Positions 50,243 through 58,840 of a stretch of DNA of 64,000 nt are shown in pieces. Positions within the stretch are counted from its first letter, which is position 1, and every line of letters begins with the position of its first letter. The position numbers and the translations under genes were made by a program. The DNA is from SZUA-430 sp964561925 (GTDB lineage Bacteria; Pseudomonadota; Alphaproteobacteria; Micropepsales; Micropepsaceae): contig CAZLRW010000008.1 in assembly GCA_964561925.1 (NCBI GenBank), positions 1 to 64,000 on the forward strand. Reading direction: 5' to 3'. The notes below the pieces were generated by a model that searched no databases, had not been told where the DNA came from, and saw nothing but the letters and a program-made list of their open reading frames with translations.

Positions 50243-50791
50243 TCAACCTGCCGCAGGCCGAAACCTGCGGACCTTGTAGCCTCGATTCAGACCGTTGACG
50301 GTCATCGTGAAGCTGCCGAACGACGCCCGCGCGATACGCACGCGATGTGGCGTTCTCGGACTCTCAGCCAAGTGCACTTCCATGTTATCCACCTGACGCC
50401 AGACTTGACCGTTCTCCAATTCGACCGTGATGCGGCCGGACGGATCGTGTGACCACTTGCGCACCACGCTCGCGATCGCCTCGACATCGCCGTCGTCGTC
50501 GCGCTCGACGTCCTTCGCAGGCAGATTCGCCGCTGAGAAGTCATCGGAGGCAGACCGGGCTTCGTTCAGCCCGAACGACGCGTCCGACGATTTCGATCCG
50601 ACACCTGCCACCGCCTTGTCCAAGCACCCAAGCCTGGCCGCATCGTTCGCGATCGCCTTGCAGGCCGCGATGGCGGCGAAGACATCTTCGCCAGTCGCCG
50701 CCATCGTCATCCCGCTTACGCTCATCGCACCCGCCATGACGAGGATCGAACCCAGCGCCGCTCTCGACTTGTTCACGTCACGCATCCGCAT
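50243..50791 (-). CDS. Exported hypothetical protein between receptor and OmpA genes
   Basis: A 182-residue protein with a signal peptide ending GMTMAATG. Two Cys follow (AACKAIANDAARLGCLDKAV), which could form a disulfide and recall the N-terminus of T6SS-associated or envelope proteins. The C-terminal sheet (SGRITVELENGQVWRQVDN, then GSFTMTVNGLNRGYKVRR) reads as a small beta-barrel. Its position between the TonB-dependent receptor and the OmpA gene suggests an envelope role. Confidence 0.65.
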   Translation of the reverse strand: MRMRDVNKSRAALGSILVMAGAMSVSGMTMAATGEDVFAAIAACKAIANDAARLGCLDKAVAGVGSKSSDASFGLNEARSASDDFSAANLPAKDVERDDDGDVEAIASVVRKWSHDPSGRITVELENGQVWRQVDNMEVHLAESPRTPHRVRIARASFGSFTMTVNGLNRGYKVRRFRPAAG

Positions 50792-50828
50792 CAGTGATCG
50801 CGTTTCGAACGGCACCGGACCCAATGCC

Positions 50829-53800
50829 TCACATCTTCACCCGAACGCCGAAGAAGTACCGGCGACCCAAGCCGTCATAGGTATCGGGCGCGGTGGTGAA
50901 GCCCGTCGGGGTCGCTGCGAACGCGCCCGGACCGATGAAGACGTAATTGTCCGCGACGTTGCGCACACCTCCGTACACGGAGAGATACTCGGTTACGTCA
51001 TAGGTACCGCTCAGGTCGTGGAACCACTGACTGGGAATGCTCTCCAGTCCAAGATCCCCTTGATCGTCAACGCCGGTAGCCTCACCCATCCACTGGCCCG
51101 ACCACGATAGCGTCAGATCTCCAATCGAATAGACCGCTCCGAGATTCACTTCGTCGGAGAACAGGCCAACCGTATCCACGTCGCGGATCAGGGTCGCAAG
51201 CGGCGTTCCCGCCAAACTCGTCGTATTGTAGGTATTCACATGTTGCCACACCCCCGACAGCGACAGCTGCCCGAGTTCAGATTCCGCGCTGTTGCCGAAC
51301 AACTTCGCGACGTCCACGCTGTAGTTCAGTTGAACCTCAAACCCATCAGTCTCGACCTGGTTCACGTTTGCCTGCGCCGTGTTGACCTGAATGAGCGCGC
51401 CGTTGACATTGCGAACAAGTCCGATAGGCCCACCTGGGGTCGGATTGCAGAACGGACTGGCAAGCCCGGGCGTCGTGTAGCAGAGCCGAATTGTCTGATT
51501 GCGGCTCACCGAACCGATTGCGTCGGCAACGTCAACGACGAAGTAGTCGGCGGACATCGTCAGGTTGCCAAACCAATTTCCCCAGAAGTCGGGAGTTACC
51601 ACTATTCCAAACTGCTGCGAGTCGCTCTGTTCGGGTTGTAGGTTTGGATTTCCTTGCCCGAAGCCGCCGGTCCCCTGAAGTTCCAGCTGCGAAAGCACAA
51701 AGCCGGTCGGCGTGTTAGCGCGAGCAAGGATGCCGGGATTTGCAAGGCAGTTCGCGATAATCGTTGGATCCGTTGGCCGATTGGGTAGGGTGTTTCCACC
51801 GCCCAGATCAGTTCTGAGATTGTTGCAAAGATCGACCACGACGGCGAAGTTTTCGGAGGCGCCGGTGAACAGGTCTCCAATGTTTGGCGCACGCACCGCC
51901 CTGCCGATCTGGCCACGCAGCCTTACGCCAGGTTGAACGATCCACTCGGCATCAGCTGACCATGCCTTCGTGAAGCCGAAGCTGGAGTACTCCGATGCGC
52001 GTATTGCACCATGGATGTTCAGCTCCTTGATAAGGGGAACATCGCGCACGAGCGGCACCTTGAGCTCGCCAAAGGCTTCCCACACGTCAAACGACCCGCT
52101 GGTGGCCGGCGCGACGTTTCCTGAGTTTTGGCCGGTTCTCGTGAGTGCGTCCGTCTGATCGGCGCCAACCTCTCGACGATACTCGCCGCCAACCGCGCCC
52201 TCGATGTCGCCGGCCCATGCCTCGAAGAGCGCCCCGGTCGCGCTGCCGCTTATGATCAACTGCTCTTGACTCTGATCTCGGAAGACCGGTCCGGAGATGT
52301 AGTTGATCTGCTGCGGAATCCACGCGGCTGGCGACCGTGCTGGGGTAAAGATGTTGATCGGCACACAACCTTCCAGAACGGCGCTTGGATTCGCGCAAAC
52401 CACGTCTTGCGGGTTCGTCAAAGGGTTGTTGTCTAAGTCCAGATTTCGGTCTACGGCGTTCAGCGCTTCCCGGAAGTTGGGTTGACTTATGCCGCTACCG
52501 TTGGCGACTTGGCTATTCTGCGTTCGCCCGTAGTTTATCGAAACTTCATAGTCCCAACTCCCGATCGGTCCTTCCAGCCCGACCACAAATCGACCCGTCT
52601 GAGAGCGGAAGTCGACCTCGCGGTTCCCGGCTTCAGACATTCTTCGTTGGAATCCGATCGCTGCGCCCGGTATTGCCATGAGTTGCGCGACCAAATCGGC
52701 ACGCGAAAGAAGTTGCGGGTTGACGATGCCGAACCGGGAACCCAGAAGATCCAATACGGGTCGGGGGACGTATGGATTGTTCGGCGCGACCCCAAATCGC
52801 TGTCCCGTTTGCGCCCCGACCTGCTCACTTGCCCCGAAGATGTCATCGGTCTGCAGGGGAAAGGGTTCTATCTGGGCGTTGCTGTTCGTATTCGCCCAAG
52901 ATACTTCAGCGAACATCGTGTGGCCCGGTACCACCTCGTAGTCCAACAGTCCCGTGAGCTGATAGCGCTCCGACGGCACCAGATTCAGACGCTGCCCTTG
53001 GCGATTGAAGCCGTCCTCCGTCACCGTCGGCCGCAGCGTAACTCCATCGACGTGATCGATCACGCGCAAAATCGAAGCCGCCCCGGTCGAGCTTGAGAAA
53101 CGATACCGCCCACCCACGCTAAAGCCGCTGAAGAAGGGACAATTCTGTGTAAATGCGCTACCGCCGGCAAACCGTCCACTCAAGCAATCCACTTCGTTTT
53201 CAGGTCGCGAGCGTGCAAACGCCGGACCCGTGCGGCTGTAGCCAATGTTCAACACCGCATTGCCTTTGTCTTCGGCGAAATTGCCGCCAACCGTGGCCGT
53301 CGCAAGATAGTTGTCCGCCTCGGGATACTCCGCCGTGGCACCCGTTTGTATGTTGGTCGACACGCCTTCGAAGTTGCGCTTCAGAATTACGTTGACCACA
53401 CCTGCGACCGCGTCTGAACCGTAAACGGCGGACGATCCTCCCGACAGAACGTCGATCCGCTCAATGAGTTCTGTCGGGATCGAGTTGAAGTCCACTTGCT
53501 GAGTGAGCGCCACGCCGGCGATGAAGCGGCGGCCGTTCACCAGCACCAACGTGCGGTCCGAACCGAGTTCCCGAAGGTCAAGCGTGTTGATGCCGTTGTT
53601 CGAGGTGAGGAAGTTCGAGTTCTGCGAGGAGAGGCCGGGTACGCCAACGATCGGAAGATCGCGAAGCACATCGACCACGTTAGCTTCCCCCGACAGCTCG
53701 ATCTTCCTCTCACCGATCGTTTGCGTAGAGACAGCGTTGGTGTTGTTCGGCTGCTTGATGCGGGTGCCCGTGACCGTCACCTTCTCAATTTTGTCGCTCG

Positions 53801-53885
53801 GTTGAGCGAGGCCGTCGCCCGCCCCAGAACCGACCAGAGCAACCGCAGCGGTTGTCGCCAAAAGCACGCGGCGCGATGTCATCAT
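50829..53885 (-). CDS. TonB-dependent outer-membrane receptor
   Basis: A 1018-residue receptor with a signal peptide (ending DGLAQ) and a TonB box-like IEKVTVTGTRI. The plug domain is at about 55-170 (VVDVLRDLPIVGVPGL, then LVNGRRFIAGVALTQQVDFNSIPTELIERIDVLSGGSSAVYGSDAVAGVVNVILKR), and a 22-strand barrel ends in Phe-x-Val-Lys-Met (YFFGVRVKM). Length and plug match the large receptors of Caulobacter and Sphingomonas type for carbohydrates or peptides. The substrate is unknown. It heads the operon with the next two genes, and the island's TonB gene at 26,935 may power it. Confidence 0.92.
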   Translation of the reverse strand: MMTSRRVLLATTAAVALVGSGAGDGLAQPSDKIEKVTVTGTRIKQPNNTNAVSTQTIGERKIELSGEANVVDVLRDLPIVGVPGLSSQNSNFLTSNNGINTLDLRELGSDRTLVLVNGRRFIAGVALTQQVDFNSIPTELIERIDVLSGGSSAVYGSDAVAGVVNVILKRNFEGVSTNIQTGATAEYPEADNYLATATVGGNFAEDKGNAVLNIGYSRTGPAFARSRPENEVDCLSGRFAGGSAFTQNCPFFSGFSVGGRYRFSSSTGAASILRVIDHVDGVTLRPTVTEDGFNRQGQRLNLVPSERYQLTGLLDYEVVPGHTMFAEVSWANTNSNAQIEPFPLQTDDIFGASEQVGAQTGQRFGVAPNNPYVPRPVLDLLGSRFGIVNPQLLSRADLVAQLMAIPGAAIGFQRRMSEAGNREVDFRSQTGRFVVGLEGPIGSWDYEVSINYGRTQNSQVANGSGISQPNFREALNAVDRNLDLDNNPLTNPQDVVCANPSAVLEGCVPINIFTPARSPAAWIPQQINYISGPVFRDQSQEQLIISGSATGALFEAWAGDIEGAVGGEYRREVGADQTDALTRTGQNSGNVAPATSGSFDVWEAFGELKVPLVRDVPLIKELNIHGAIRASEYSSFGFTKAWSADAEWIVQPGVRLRGQIGRAVRAPNIGDLFTGASENFAVVVDLCNNLRTDLGGGNTLPNRPTDPTIIANCLANPGILARANTPTGFVLSQLELQGTGGFGQGNPNLQPEQSDSQQFGIVVTPDFWGNWFGNLTMSADYFVVDVADAIGSVSRNQTIRLCYTTPGLASPFCNPTPGGPIGLVRNVNGALIQVNTAQANVNQVETDGFEVQLNYSVDVAKLFGNSAESELGQLSLSGVWQHVNTYNTTSLAGTPLATLIRDVDTVGLFSDEVNLGAVYSIGDLTLSWSGQWMGEATGVDDQGDLGLESIPSQWFHDLSGTYDVTEYLSVYGGVRNVADNYVFIGPGAFAATPTGFTTAPDTYDGLGRRYFFGVRVKM

Positions 53886-54195
53886 GTCTTAAGTCCCCCA
53901 CTATTGCGCCGCTGTTGCGGCTTCCCCTCTCAGAACGCTCCACTCGGACGCGTGCTGACGCTGAGCCACTATTGTGAGTTGGCAGGCGACTCGCCAGTGC
54001 AATCCTCCGTACACGATGCTTTTCGAGACCAAGCGTCTCGATGGCGTCACAGGCCACAATTTTACGGCTATTTGGCTAGCGATATATTATGTCCCCGTAT
54101 TTTTCCCACTCCAGATTTCTGGAGAAATCTGGATGACGGAATTTGCATGAGTCAGTAAAAAACTGACATTGCGGAATGCTGCGCTTTGCGCTGGA
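53886..54195. promoter_or_regulatory. Upstream region of the receptor operon with a 22-bp palindrome
   Basis: No gene lies in these 310 bp. At 54,111-54,132 the arms CCAGATTTCT and AGAAATCTGG form a perfect inverted repeat with two bases between, a likely operator. A smaller GTCAGT/ACTGAC pair with five A in the loop lies at 54,151-54,167. The AT-rich stretch at 54,058-54,110 (with GATATATTATG) suits a promoter for the receptor gene. Confidence 0.6.
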
Positions 54196-55272
54196 TCAGC
54201 CTGCCGATGCGATGCGTTCGAGGTCGGTAATGTCCTCGCCAAACCGCTGCCTGTATTCGGCGGGCGTCAGCCCGAGGACGCGCTGGAAGGCCATACGGAG
54301 GCTGTCAGTTGTAGAAAATCCGCTGCCCAGCGCGATTGCTCTGAGATTAGTCTCGCCGCTCACGATGCGCCGTCGCGCATGCTCGACGCGCAACTGACGC
54401 ACGTAGTCCGTTGGCTTGAGCCGCCGGATTGCCCAGCACCGGCGGATAAACTGCCGTTCGCCGACGCCCAACCGCTTTGCAAGTACGTCGATGGTCAACC
54501 TTTCGCGCGGATTCTCCAGGATCCACTTGTCCATGTCCTCAAACGGGTCGTTGACCTTCTGCATCTTATCGACACGCTGAAACTGGGCCTGACCGCCCGG
54601 GCGGTTTAGGTAAGTCACCAGCTCCTGGGCGACGCTCAGCGCAAACTCGTGACCGAGATCCTCTTCCAAAATATTGAGCGCAAGGTCCACGCTCGCAGTG
54701 GCGCCGGCACAAGTGTAGACATTGCCATCGCGAACATAGATCGCGTCGCGGTCGATATCACTTTTCGGCGCGACCGACCTAAGTCCGGAGAAGTGCTGCC
54801 AGTGGGTTGTAACCCGGCGCGAGTTCAACGATCCCGCGGAACCTAGAATAATGACCCCTGTCGACATACCAACAAGCCTTGCAACACCAGGCACATGGCG
54901 CCTGAGCCAACGAGACAATTCGCTGTCGGGGGACATGTCTGGGAATTGCGCCCCACCCGGCACGATCAGCACTGCTGGTGCAGGAGCCTCGCCGATTGGG
55001 GAGGTGACCAACTGCGCCCCGCAGGAGGTCGCGACCGCTCCTCCACCGGCCGAGACGAGTTGGACGCTGTACCTTAATCCCGCGTCGCCCTTGCGTTCCT
55101 GCAGCCGATGACTTGCGGCCCGAAAAACCTCGGCGGGTCCAGCAATATCCAACAAGTGCGCTAGGTCATACAGCAGAATAACCACATGGCACCGTCGGAG
55201 CTGCGATGCCTCGCTGCATTCTCGGTCAGGCAATTGTTCCTGCAAGGTGGCCCCGAAACGACGCCTCCCCAA
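54196..55272 (-). CDS. GlxA-family regulator (DJ-1/PfpI plus AraC domains)
   Basis: A protein of up to 358 residues. The N-terminal DJ-1/PfpI-like domain shows HVVILLYDLAHLLDIAGPAEVF, VLIVPGGAQF and the elbow GMSTGVIILG, where Ser replaces the usual Cys, so it senses rather than catalyses. The family block RRVTTHW follows. The C-terminal AraC DNA-binding domain has LAKRLGVGERQFIRRC and IALGSGFSTTDSLRMAFQRVLGLTPAEYRQRF. The true start may be the GTG at 55,185, since the first 29 residues are atypical. It may govern the neighbouring receptor operon. Confidence 0.85.
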   Translation of the reverse strand: MGRRRFGATLQEQLPDRECSEASQLRRCHVVILLYDLAHLLDIAGPAEVFRAASHRLQERKGDAGLRYSVQLVSAGGGAVATSCGAQLVTSPIGEAPAPAVLIVPGGAQFPDMSPDSELSRWLRRHVPGVARLVGMSTGVIILGSAGSLNSRRVTTHWQHFSGLRSVAPKSDIDRDAIYVRDGNVYTCAGATASVDLALNILEEDLGHEFALSVAQELVTYLNRPGGQAQFQRVDKMQKVNDPFEDMDKWILENPRERLTIDVLAKRLGVGERQFIRRCWAIRRLKPTDYVRQLRVEHARRRIVSGETNLRAIALGSGFSTTDSLRMAFQRVLGLTPAEYRQRFGEDITDLERIASAG

Positions 55273-55572
55273 CCGTTAAAGCAATCCCAACGGTCGGTCT
55301 TGGCAACTCTCTACTGCAGCGAGCGGACAACTCGTTCGGTGGACATCACCGCGACATTGGGCGCCCAAACTCAGGTGGTGGTGACTAGAGCAGGCGACGT
55401 CGAGTTGCGCTGTGCCGATGTTGCGAATTTGGTGTTCCGGCGCCCGCGGCGACGCCCGAGAACCATCGTGCAGCGGGGGCATTAGAACAGTTTTCATCCG
55501 GCCGCTGGGTCGGATGCGCATCTACCGGGCTGAAGGCTGGCTGCTCGGATCACATTAGGGCAGTATCATGGT
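55273..55572. other. Gene-free divergent region between two regulators
   Basis: These 300 bp lie between the GlxA-like and AraC-family genes and must hold both promoters. I see no strong inverted repeat, promoter or small frame in it. Confidence 0.5.
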
Positions 55573-56454
55573 ATGCTGTTCGCTCGCTTGCCAGGACCGG
55601 ATCACCCGACGGCTTCGAAACAACACCCGTGGCGGCACAAAACGATCGTCGTGCACGACCGCGCAACACGTGTGACGTACGGTCGGCATATTGCCCCCCT
55701 TTCACTCAAGATGGTGCTGACCGGTTCGGAGCGCTACAACGTGCACGGTTTCGCGGAAACGGTGAGGCCCGGAGAGTGCTTGGTCGTAAACGAAGACCAG
55801 CCGTACGAGAGTTCGATCCAAGAATCCAAACCGGTTGAGACCCTGTGCGTCTTTTTCACCAGCAATGACGCAGCCGACGCGGCCAAGGCGAGTCTGCCCG
55901 TTGGGACACAATTGGACGATCCCGGCCGCGATGCGCCTTCATTCGAATTTGCGGCCGTCAAACGCACTTGCGATGGCGTCCTTGGTGCGCTCGCGGCAGC
56001 CCTGCCGGATATGCGCGACACTCCCCATATCGCGCAGGAAGAACACACCAGCCGACTGCTGCAGGCAATGATTGCATGGGAGCGACCAAATTGGAGAGCG
56101 GCCACGCGGTTCCAAGTGTTGAAGGCTTCAACACGCGCGGAACTAATGCGTCGCTGCATGATCGCGCGCGCGTTTATTGAGGCGACTTACGTCGACGACA
56201 TCTCACTTGCGCAGGTCGCCCGCGTGGCGGGATTGTCCCGGACGCACTTACTACGGGCATTCCGACAATGCTTCGGGGAGACCCCGTACCAAGCATTGCT
56301 TCGCCTGCGGCTAGAGCGCGCCAAAGACTTGCTTGTCACGAAGCGCCATACGGTAAGCGAAGTTGGCCTTTCAGTAGGGTACGAGAACTTCAGTGCCTTC
56401 GCCCGCGCCTTTCGCCGCCGCTTTGGCGTGGCGCCATCGACTTATTGTGATTGA
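55573..56454 (+). CDS. AraC-family transcriptional regulator
   Basis: A 293-residue regulator. The N-terminal half is a sensing domain with a cupin-like pattern (SLKMVLTGSERYNVHGFAETVRPGECLVVNEDQPYESSI). The C-terminal AraC domain has ISLAQVARVAGLSRTHLLRAFRQCFGETPYQALLRLRLERAKDLL and EVGLSVGYENFSAFARAFRRRFGVAPS. It is the last gene before the right tRNA repeat of the island. Confidence 0.9.
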   Translation: MLFARLPGPDHPTASKQHPWRHKTIVVHDRATRVTYGRHIAPLSLKMVLTGSERYNVHGFAETVRPGECLVVNEDQPYESSIQESKPVETLCVFFTSNDAADAAKASLPVGTQLDDPGRDAPSFEFAAVKRTCDGVLGALAAALPDMRDTPHIAQEEHTSRLLQAMIAWERPNWRAATRFQVLKASTRAELMRRCMIARAFIEATYVDDISLAQVARVAGLSRTHLLRAFRQCFGETPYQALLRLRLERAKDLLVTKRHTVSEVGLSVGYENFSAFARAFRRRFGVAPSTYCD

Positions 56455-56768
56455 CGGTTCCCCGTCGCCCAGCAGAGCGCCGAGTTCGACAGAGATAACA
56501 ACGAAGGACGAACCTCGAAGTGCCAAACGTCGCCTGCGGTTGTTTTGCGATTTGCGTCCCCCCTTCGCCCACCCTGCCACCGACACCCCAGCCCGGGTTT
56601 GCACCCGTGCTCGCACTTTCGGGAATTCAAGCCGGTTCGATGCGGTTCGCAACAGTGCGCCCCAGTGCACGGCTGCCCTGCCCTTCGGCCCGCGTCCCGC
56701 TTCGTCTCAGAGCGCACGAACGCGCACTGGCGTGCACCCCGACGCATTGCATTGACTGTGCGAATCCG
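56455..56768. other. Gene-free DNA before the right attachment repeat
   Basis: No frame here is supported. A 20-bp segment at 56,597-56,616 (GTTTGCACCCGTGCTCGCAC) resembles segments at 26,782 and 56,924 near both attachment repeats, and could be recombinase arm sites or simple chance. Confidence 0.45.
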
Positions 56769-56818
56769 CGCCTTGTAAGCGGTAGGTCGTCAGTTCAAAT
56801 CTGACATCCGGCACCACT
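56769..56818 (+). repeat. Attachment-site repeat, right copy (attR), tRNA-Thr 3' half
   Basis: The same 50 bases as 26,630-26,679 without the 5' half of the tRNA, so no cloverleaf can form: the upstream bases do not restore the acceptor or D stem. It is a scar of integration, not a tRNA gene. Confidence 0.9.
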
Positions 56819-57033
56819 TCATCGAACATCCCGAAAGGCGCGGGAGAGCGCGGATTGGGCGGCATTCCGATCGCCAAAAAGCAACCGCGCCAAAGCAGTG
56901 TGGAAGCCTCCAAAAGGGGGCGTGTTTGCACCGTGTTCGAATGTTGCAGTGCAACGGCCAACCGCGTTTAGGATTTTAGCCGTTCTGATTGAATATCACC
57001 TGCGCTGGTCACTTCTGTCGAAGCTCGCGAGCG

Positions 57034-57195
57034 TCAAGCACCTTTCTTATCAAGCGTCGACAGCAGATAGGTCCCGTTCTCGGTCGCCGTCGTCATGCGC
57101 CCGAGCGCATCGTAGGCGTACTGCACGGTGTACCCGTCCGCCCACGTCGTGCGCGTCTTGTTGCCGGTCGCGTCGGAGTCTCTGCCGCCTACAGA
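57034..57195 (-). pseudogene. RHS-repeat protein remnant
   Basis: On the minus strand the short frame reads DATGNKTRTTWADGYTVQYAYDALGRMTTATENG and stops after STLDKKGA. The YDALGRM motif is the hallmark of RHS/YD repeats of large secreted toxin carriers. The core and toxin parts are missing, and an upstream stop breaks the frame at about 57,200. Confidence 0.75.
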
Positions 57196-57734
57196 TTGGG
57201 CTCATCGGTTAGGATACGAATAGACTCTAGATGGCTGTCAGCAAAGTTGAAGGCAGCGTAACAGCCTTTTCGGCACCATCTTGTCGAAAATTCAAGTGCG
57301 AGAACAGTGTACAGCTCTGGCGCGTCGCGAGGATGTCCATCCACGATCTCCAAGCTCCGGTTTTTTACCCAGCGCTTCACCTCTTCCACGGTGCGCTGCG
57401 TTTCCAACCCCGCAAACTCGCAGAGACAAAATGCGGCATCCGAGACCTCAATATCGACCCTAACTACTCTGCCCTCGAATATAACATACAGCTCGCCAAG
57501 CGAGCCCGTAGCGCTGCAACTTACAACTCCAACTCGATCCAACTCACATCCAGGCAACGCTTTGAACGACTTCAAATCGGTAGGGTGAAAGGGGGCGCCC
57601 ATTTCCAAGTGTCGAAATGGCTTCGCTACAGCCGTCGGACTGCTCACCTGACAATCATTTGTCGCCGCAAGCGTCGTTTGCTGAATGCAGCCTCCGACTA
57701 ATCCGATGAAGAGGTAAAATTTGATCGACTTCAT
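57189..57734 (-). CDS. Hypothetical exported protein or lipoprotein
   Basis: A 181-residue protein. The N-terminus (MKSIKFYLFIGLVGGC) is a signal sequence with a lipobox-like VGGC at residues 13-16. The mature part has about seven Cys and two domain-like halves. It lies beside the RHS remnant; an immunity function is conceivable but nothing in the sequence shows it. Codon use is less GC-rich than the neighbours, a sign of recent transfer. Confidence 0.6.
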   Translation of the reverse strand: MKSIKFYLFIGLVGGCIQQTTLAATNDCQVSSPTAVAKPFRHLEMGAPFHPTDLKSFKALPGCELDRVGVVSCSATGSLGELYVIFEGRVVRVDIEVSDAAFCLCEFAGLETQRTVEEVKRWVKNRSLEIVDGHPRDAPELYTVLALEFSTRWCRKGCYAAFNFADSHLESIRILTDEPNL

Positions 57735-57818
57735 TTTTCTGTACTACCTTGTTCGTTATGGCAAATCTTGTTCAATATCACTGACTGGATCTCTAACAGT
57801 TCCAGTGGGAATACTGGG

Positions 57819-57845
57819 AATACGGGGACATGATACATATTCCCC
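57819..57845 (+). repeat. REP-like hairpin, copy 1
   Basis: A 27-bp element with stem GGGGA/TCCCC around a 12-base loop (CATGATACATAT). It is related to copies at 58,150 (inverted) and 62,441 (direct). Together with copy 2 it brackets the tail of a REP-associated transposase. Confidence 0.75.
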
Positions 57846-57863
57846 ACCTGCCGCTCGAAGCGA

Positions 57864-58149
57864 CTATAGCAGATTCGGTTGGGCCGGGGCCGAGGCGGCC
57901 GGTTTGCGCCCGGGGGCGCGGCGGGCTATGGGGCGGCCGAGCAAGCGTTCGAGGCCGGCGATGAAATCCTCGTTGCCCAGCGGGCGGCCCGCGGTCTCGG
58001 CGCCGCGCAAGGCGGCGAAGGCCGCCTCGTCGTCGCGCTCCTCGCGCAGCAGCTCGGCAAGGCCGCTTGCGCCGGGCCGATCCAGCATCGGCTTAACGAC
58101 GACCAAGGCGTCGTCGACGCCCGCCATCGCGCGCGATAAGTCAAGCGAT
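57864..58149 (-). pseudogene. REP-associated tyrosine transposase (RAYT), C-terminal remnant
   Basis: The frame ends with ETAGRPLGNEDFIAGLERLLGRP and ARRAPGRKP, the typical C-terminal tail of RAYT (IS200-like, REP-associated) transposases. The catalytic HUH and Tyr part is missing. It is joined in frame, through a REP-like element, to a truncated IS3 OrfB. Confidence 0.7.
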
Positions 58150-58176
58150 GGGGAATAGGTATAGTGTCCCTGTATT
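58150..58176 (-). repeat. REP-like hairpin, copy 2 (inverted)
   Basis: On the minus strand 22 of 27 bases equal copy 1, with stem GGGA/TCCC. It forms the inverted partner of copy 1 on the other side of the RAYT tail. Confidence 0.75.
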
Positions 58177-58782
58177 TTCACGCGATGCTTCCCGCAGGCG
58201 ATGCCTTTGACCTTCAGAACTCGCCAGGTCTTGTAGGCGCCATAAGCTTCACGCGACTGCCGGTGCAGCGAGCGGATGCGTTCCAGAAGCGCACGATCCT
58301 CTGTCGCACGACGGCTCTCGGGTCTTCCAAGCCATTCGTAGTAGCCGCTACGCGATACGCCCAGCGCCGCGCACAAGCGCGTTACGCTGAACCGCCTGCC
58401 CTTGTCGCGAATGAAGGCGTACTTCACGGCAGGTCTCGCGCAAAGTACGCCACGGCTTTTTTTAAGATGTCGCGCTCTTCGGTGACCTTCTGAAGCTCGC
58501 GTTTGAGGCGCGTAACTTCGCTCTCCTCGGATGCCGGCTTGCGGCCTGGGCCACGAAACGCGGCGTCCTTCTTTGCGTTCAGCTGCTCCTTCCATTTGTA
58601 CAGCTGGTTGCGGCGAACGCCGAGCTCGAGCGCGAGTTCAACCGCCGGCTTCTTGCCGGATTCCAGAAGCCGAACAGCTTCTGTCTTGAACGCCTTGCTG
58701 AAGGTCTGGCGCTTTCCCATTCGACACCTCCGCGGGCATCATAGCCCCGCTTTGAAGTGTCCGGAAAACCCGGGTTAGCTCA
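58177..58782 (-). mobile_element. Truncated IS3-family insertion sequence
   Basis: The left-hand end in transcription direction is TGAGCTAACCCGGGTTTTCC at 58,782. OrfA (58,424-58,720, 98 residues) is intact: TFSKAFKTEAVRLLESGKKP, a helix-turn-helix, and a leucine-zipper-like end. The seven-A run at 58,457-58,463 is the expected -1 frameshift site to OrfB, whose reading frame follows correctly (SVTRLCAALGVSRSGYYEWLGRP). OrfB breaks off after about 90 residues, before the DDE catalytic core, so the element cannot move by itself. Confidence 0.85.
58424..58720 (-). CDS. IS3-family transposase OrfA
   Basis: A 98-residue protein with the IS3 OrfA helix-turn-helix (TEAVRLLESGKKPAVELALELGVRRNQLYKWKEQL) and a C-terminal coiled coil (VTRLKRELQKVTEERDILKKAVAYF). 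It normally binds the IS ends and makes the OrfAB transposase by frameshifting at the AAAAAAA run. With OrfB truncated it can at best act as a repressor. Confidence 0.9.
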   Translation of the reverse strand: MGKRQTFSKAFKTEAVRLLESGKKPAVELALELGVRRNQLYKWKEQLNAKKDAAFRGPGRKPASEESEVTRLKRELQKVTEERDILKKAVAYFARDLP

Positions 58783-58840
58783 TGGGCGCTCGTGGCACCG
58801 TCATAAGCCTGTGCCTTTTGTCACAATCGAGAGGAAGCAC

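Larger units (their letters stand above)
26630..56818. mobile_element. Integrated genomic island bounded by tRNA-Thr direct repeats
   Basis: The 30.1-kb interval between the two identical 50-bp tRNA-Thr copies holds a tyrosine integrase, an AlpA-like regulator, a primase-polymerase/helicase, heptamer repeats and accessory genes, and none of the housekeeping genes found to the left. The integrase is in the middle rather than next to an end, and an IS remnant lies beside it. The island may therefore be a composite of more than one insertion at the same tRNA. Accessory DNA continues past the right repeat. Confidence 0.8.

Noticed and set aside
56769..56816. A second tRNA-Thr gene
   Set aside because: Only the 3' 48 bases are present; upstream bases form no acceptor or D arm.
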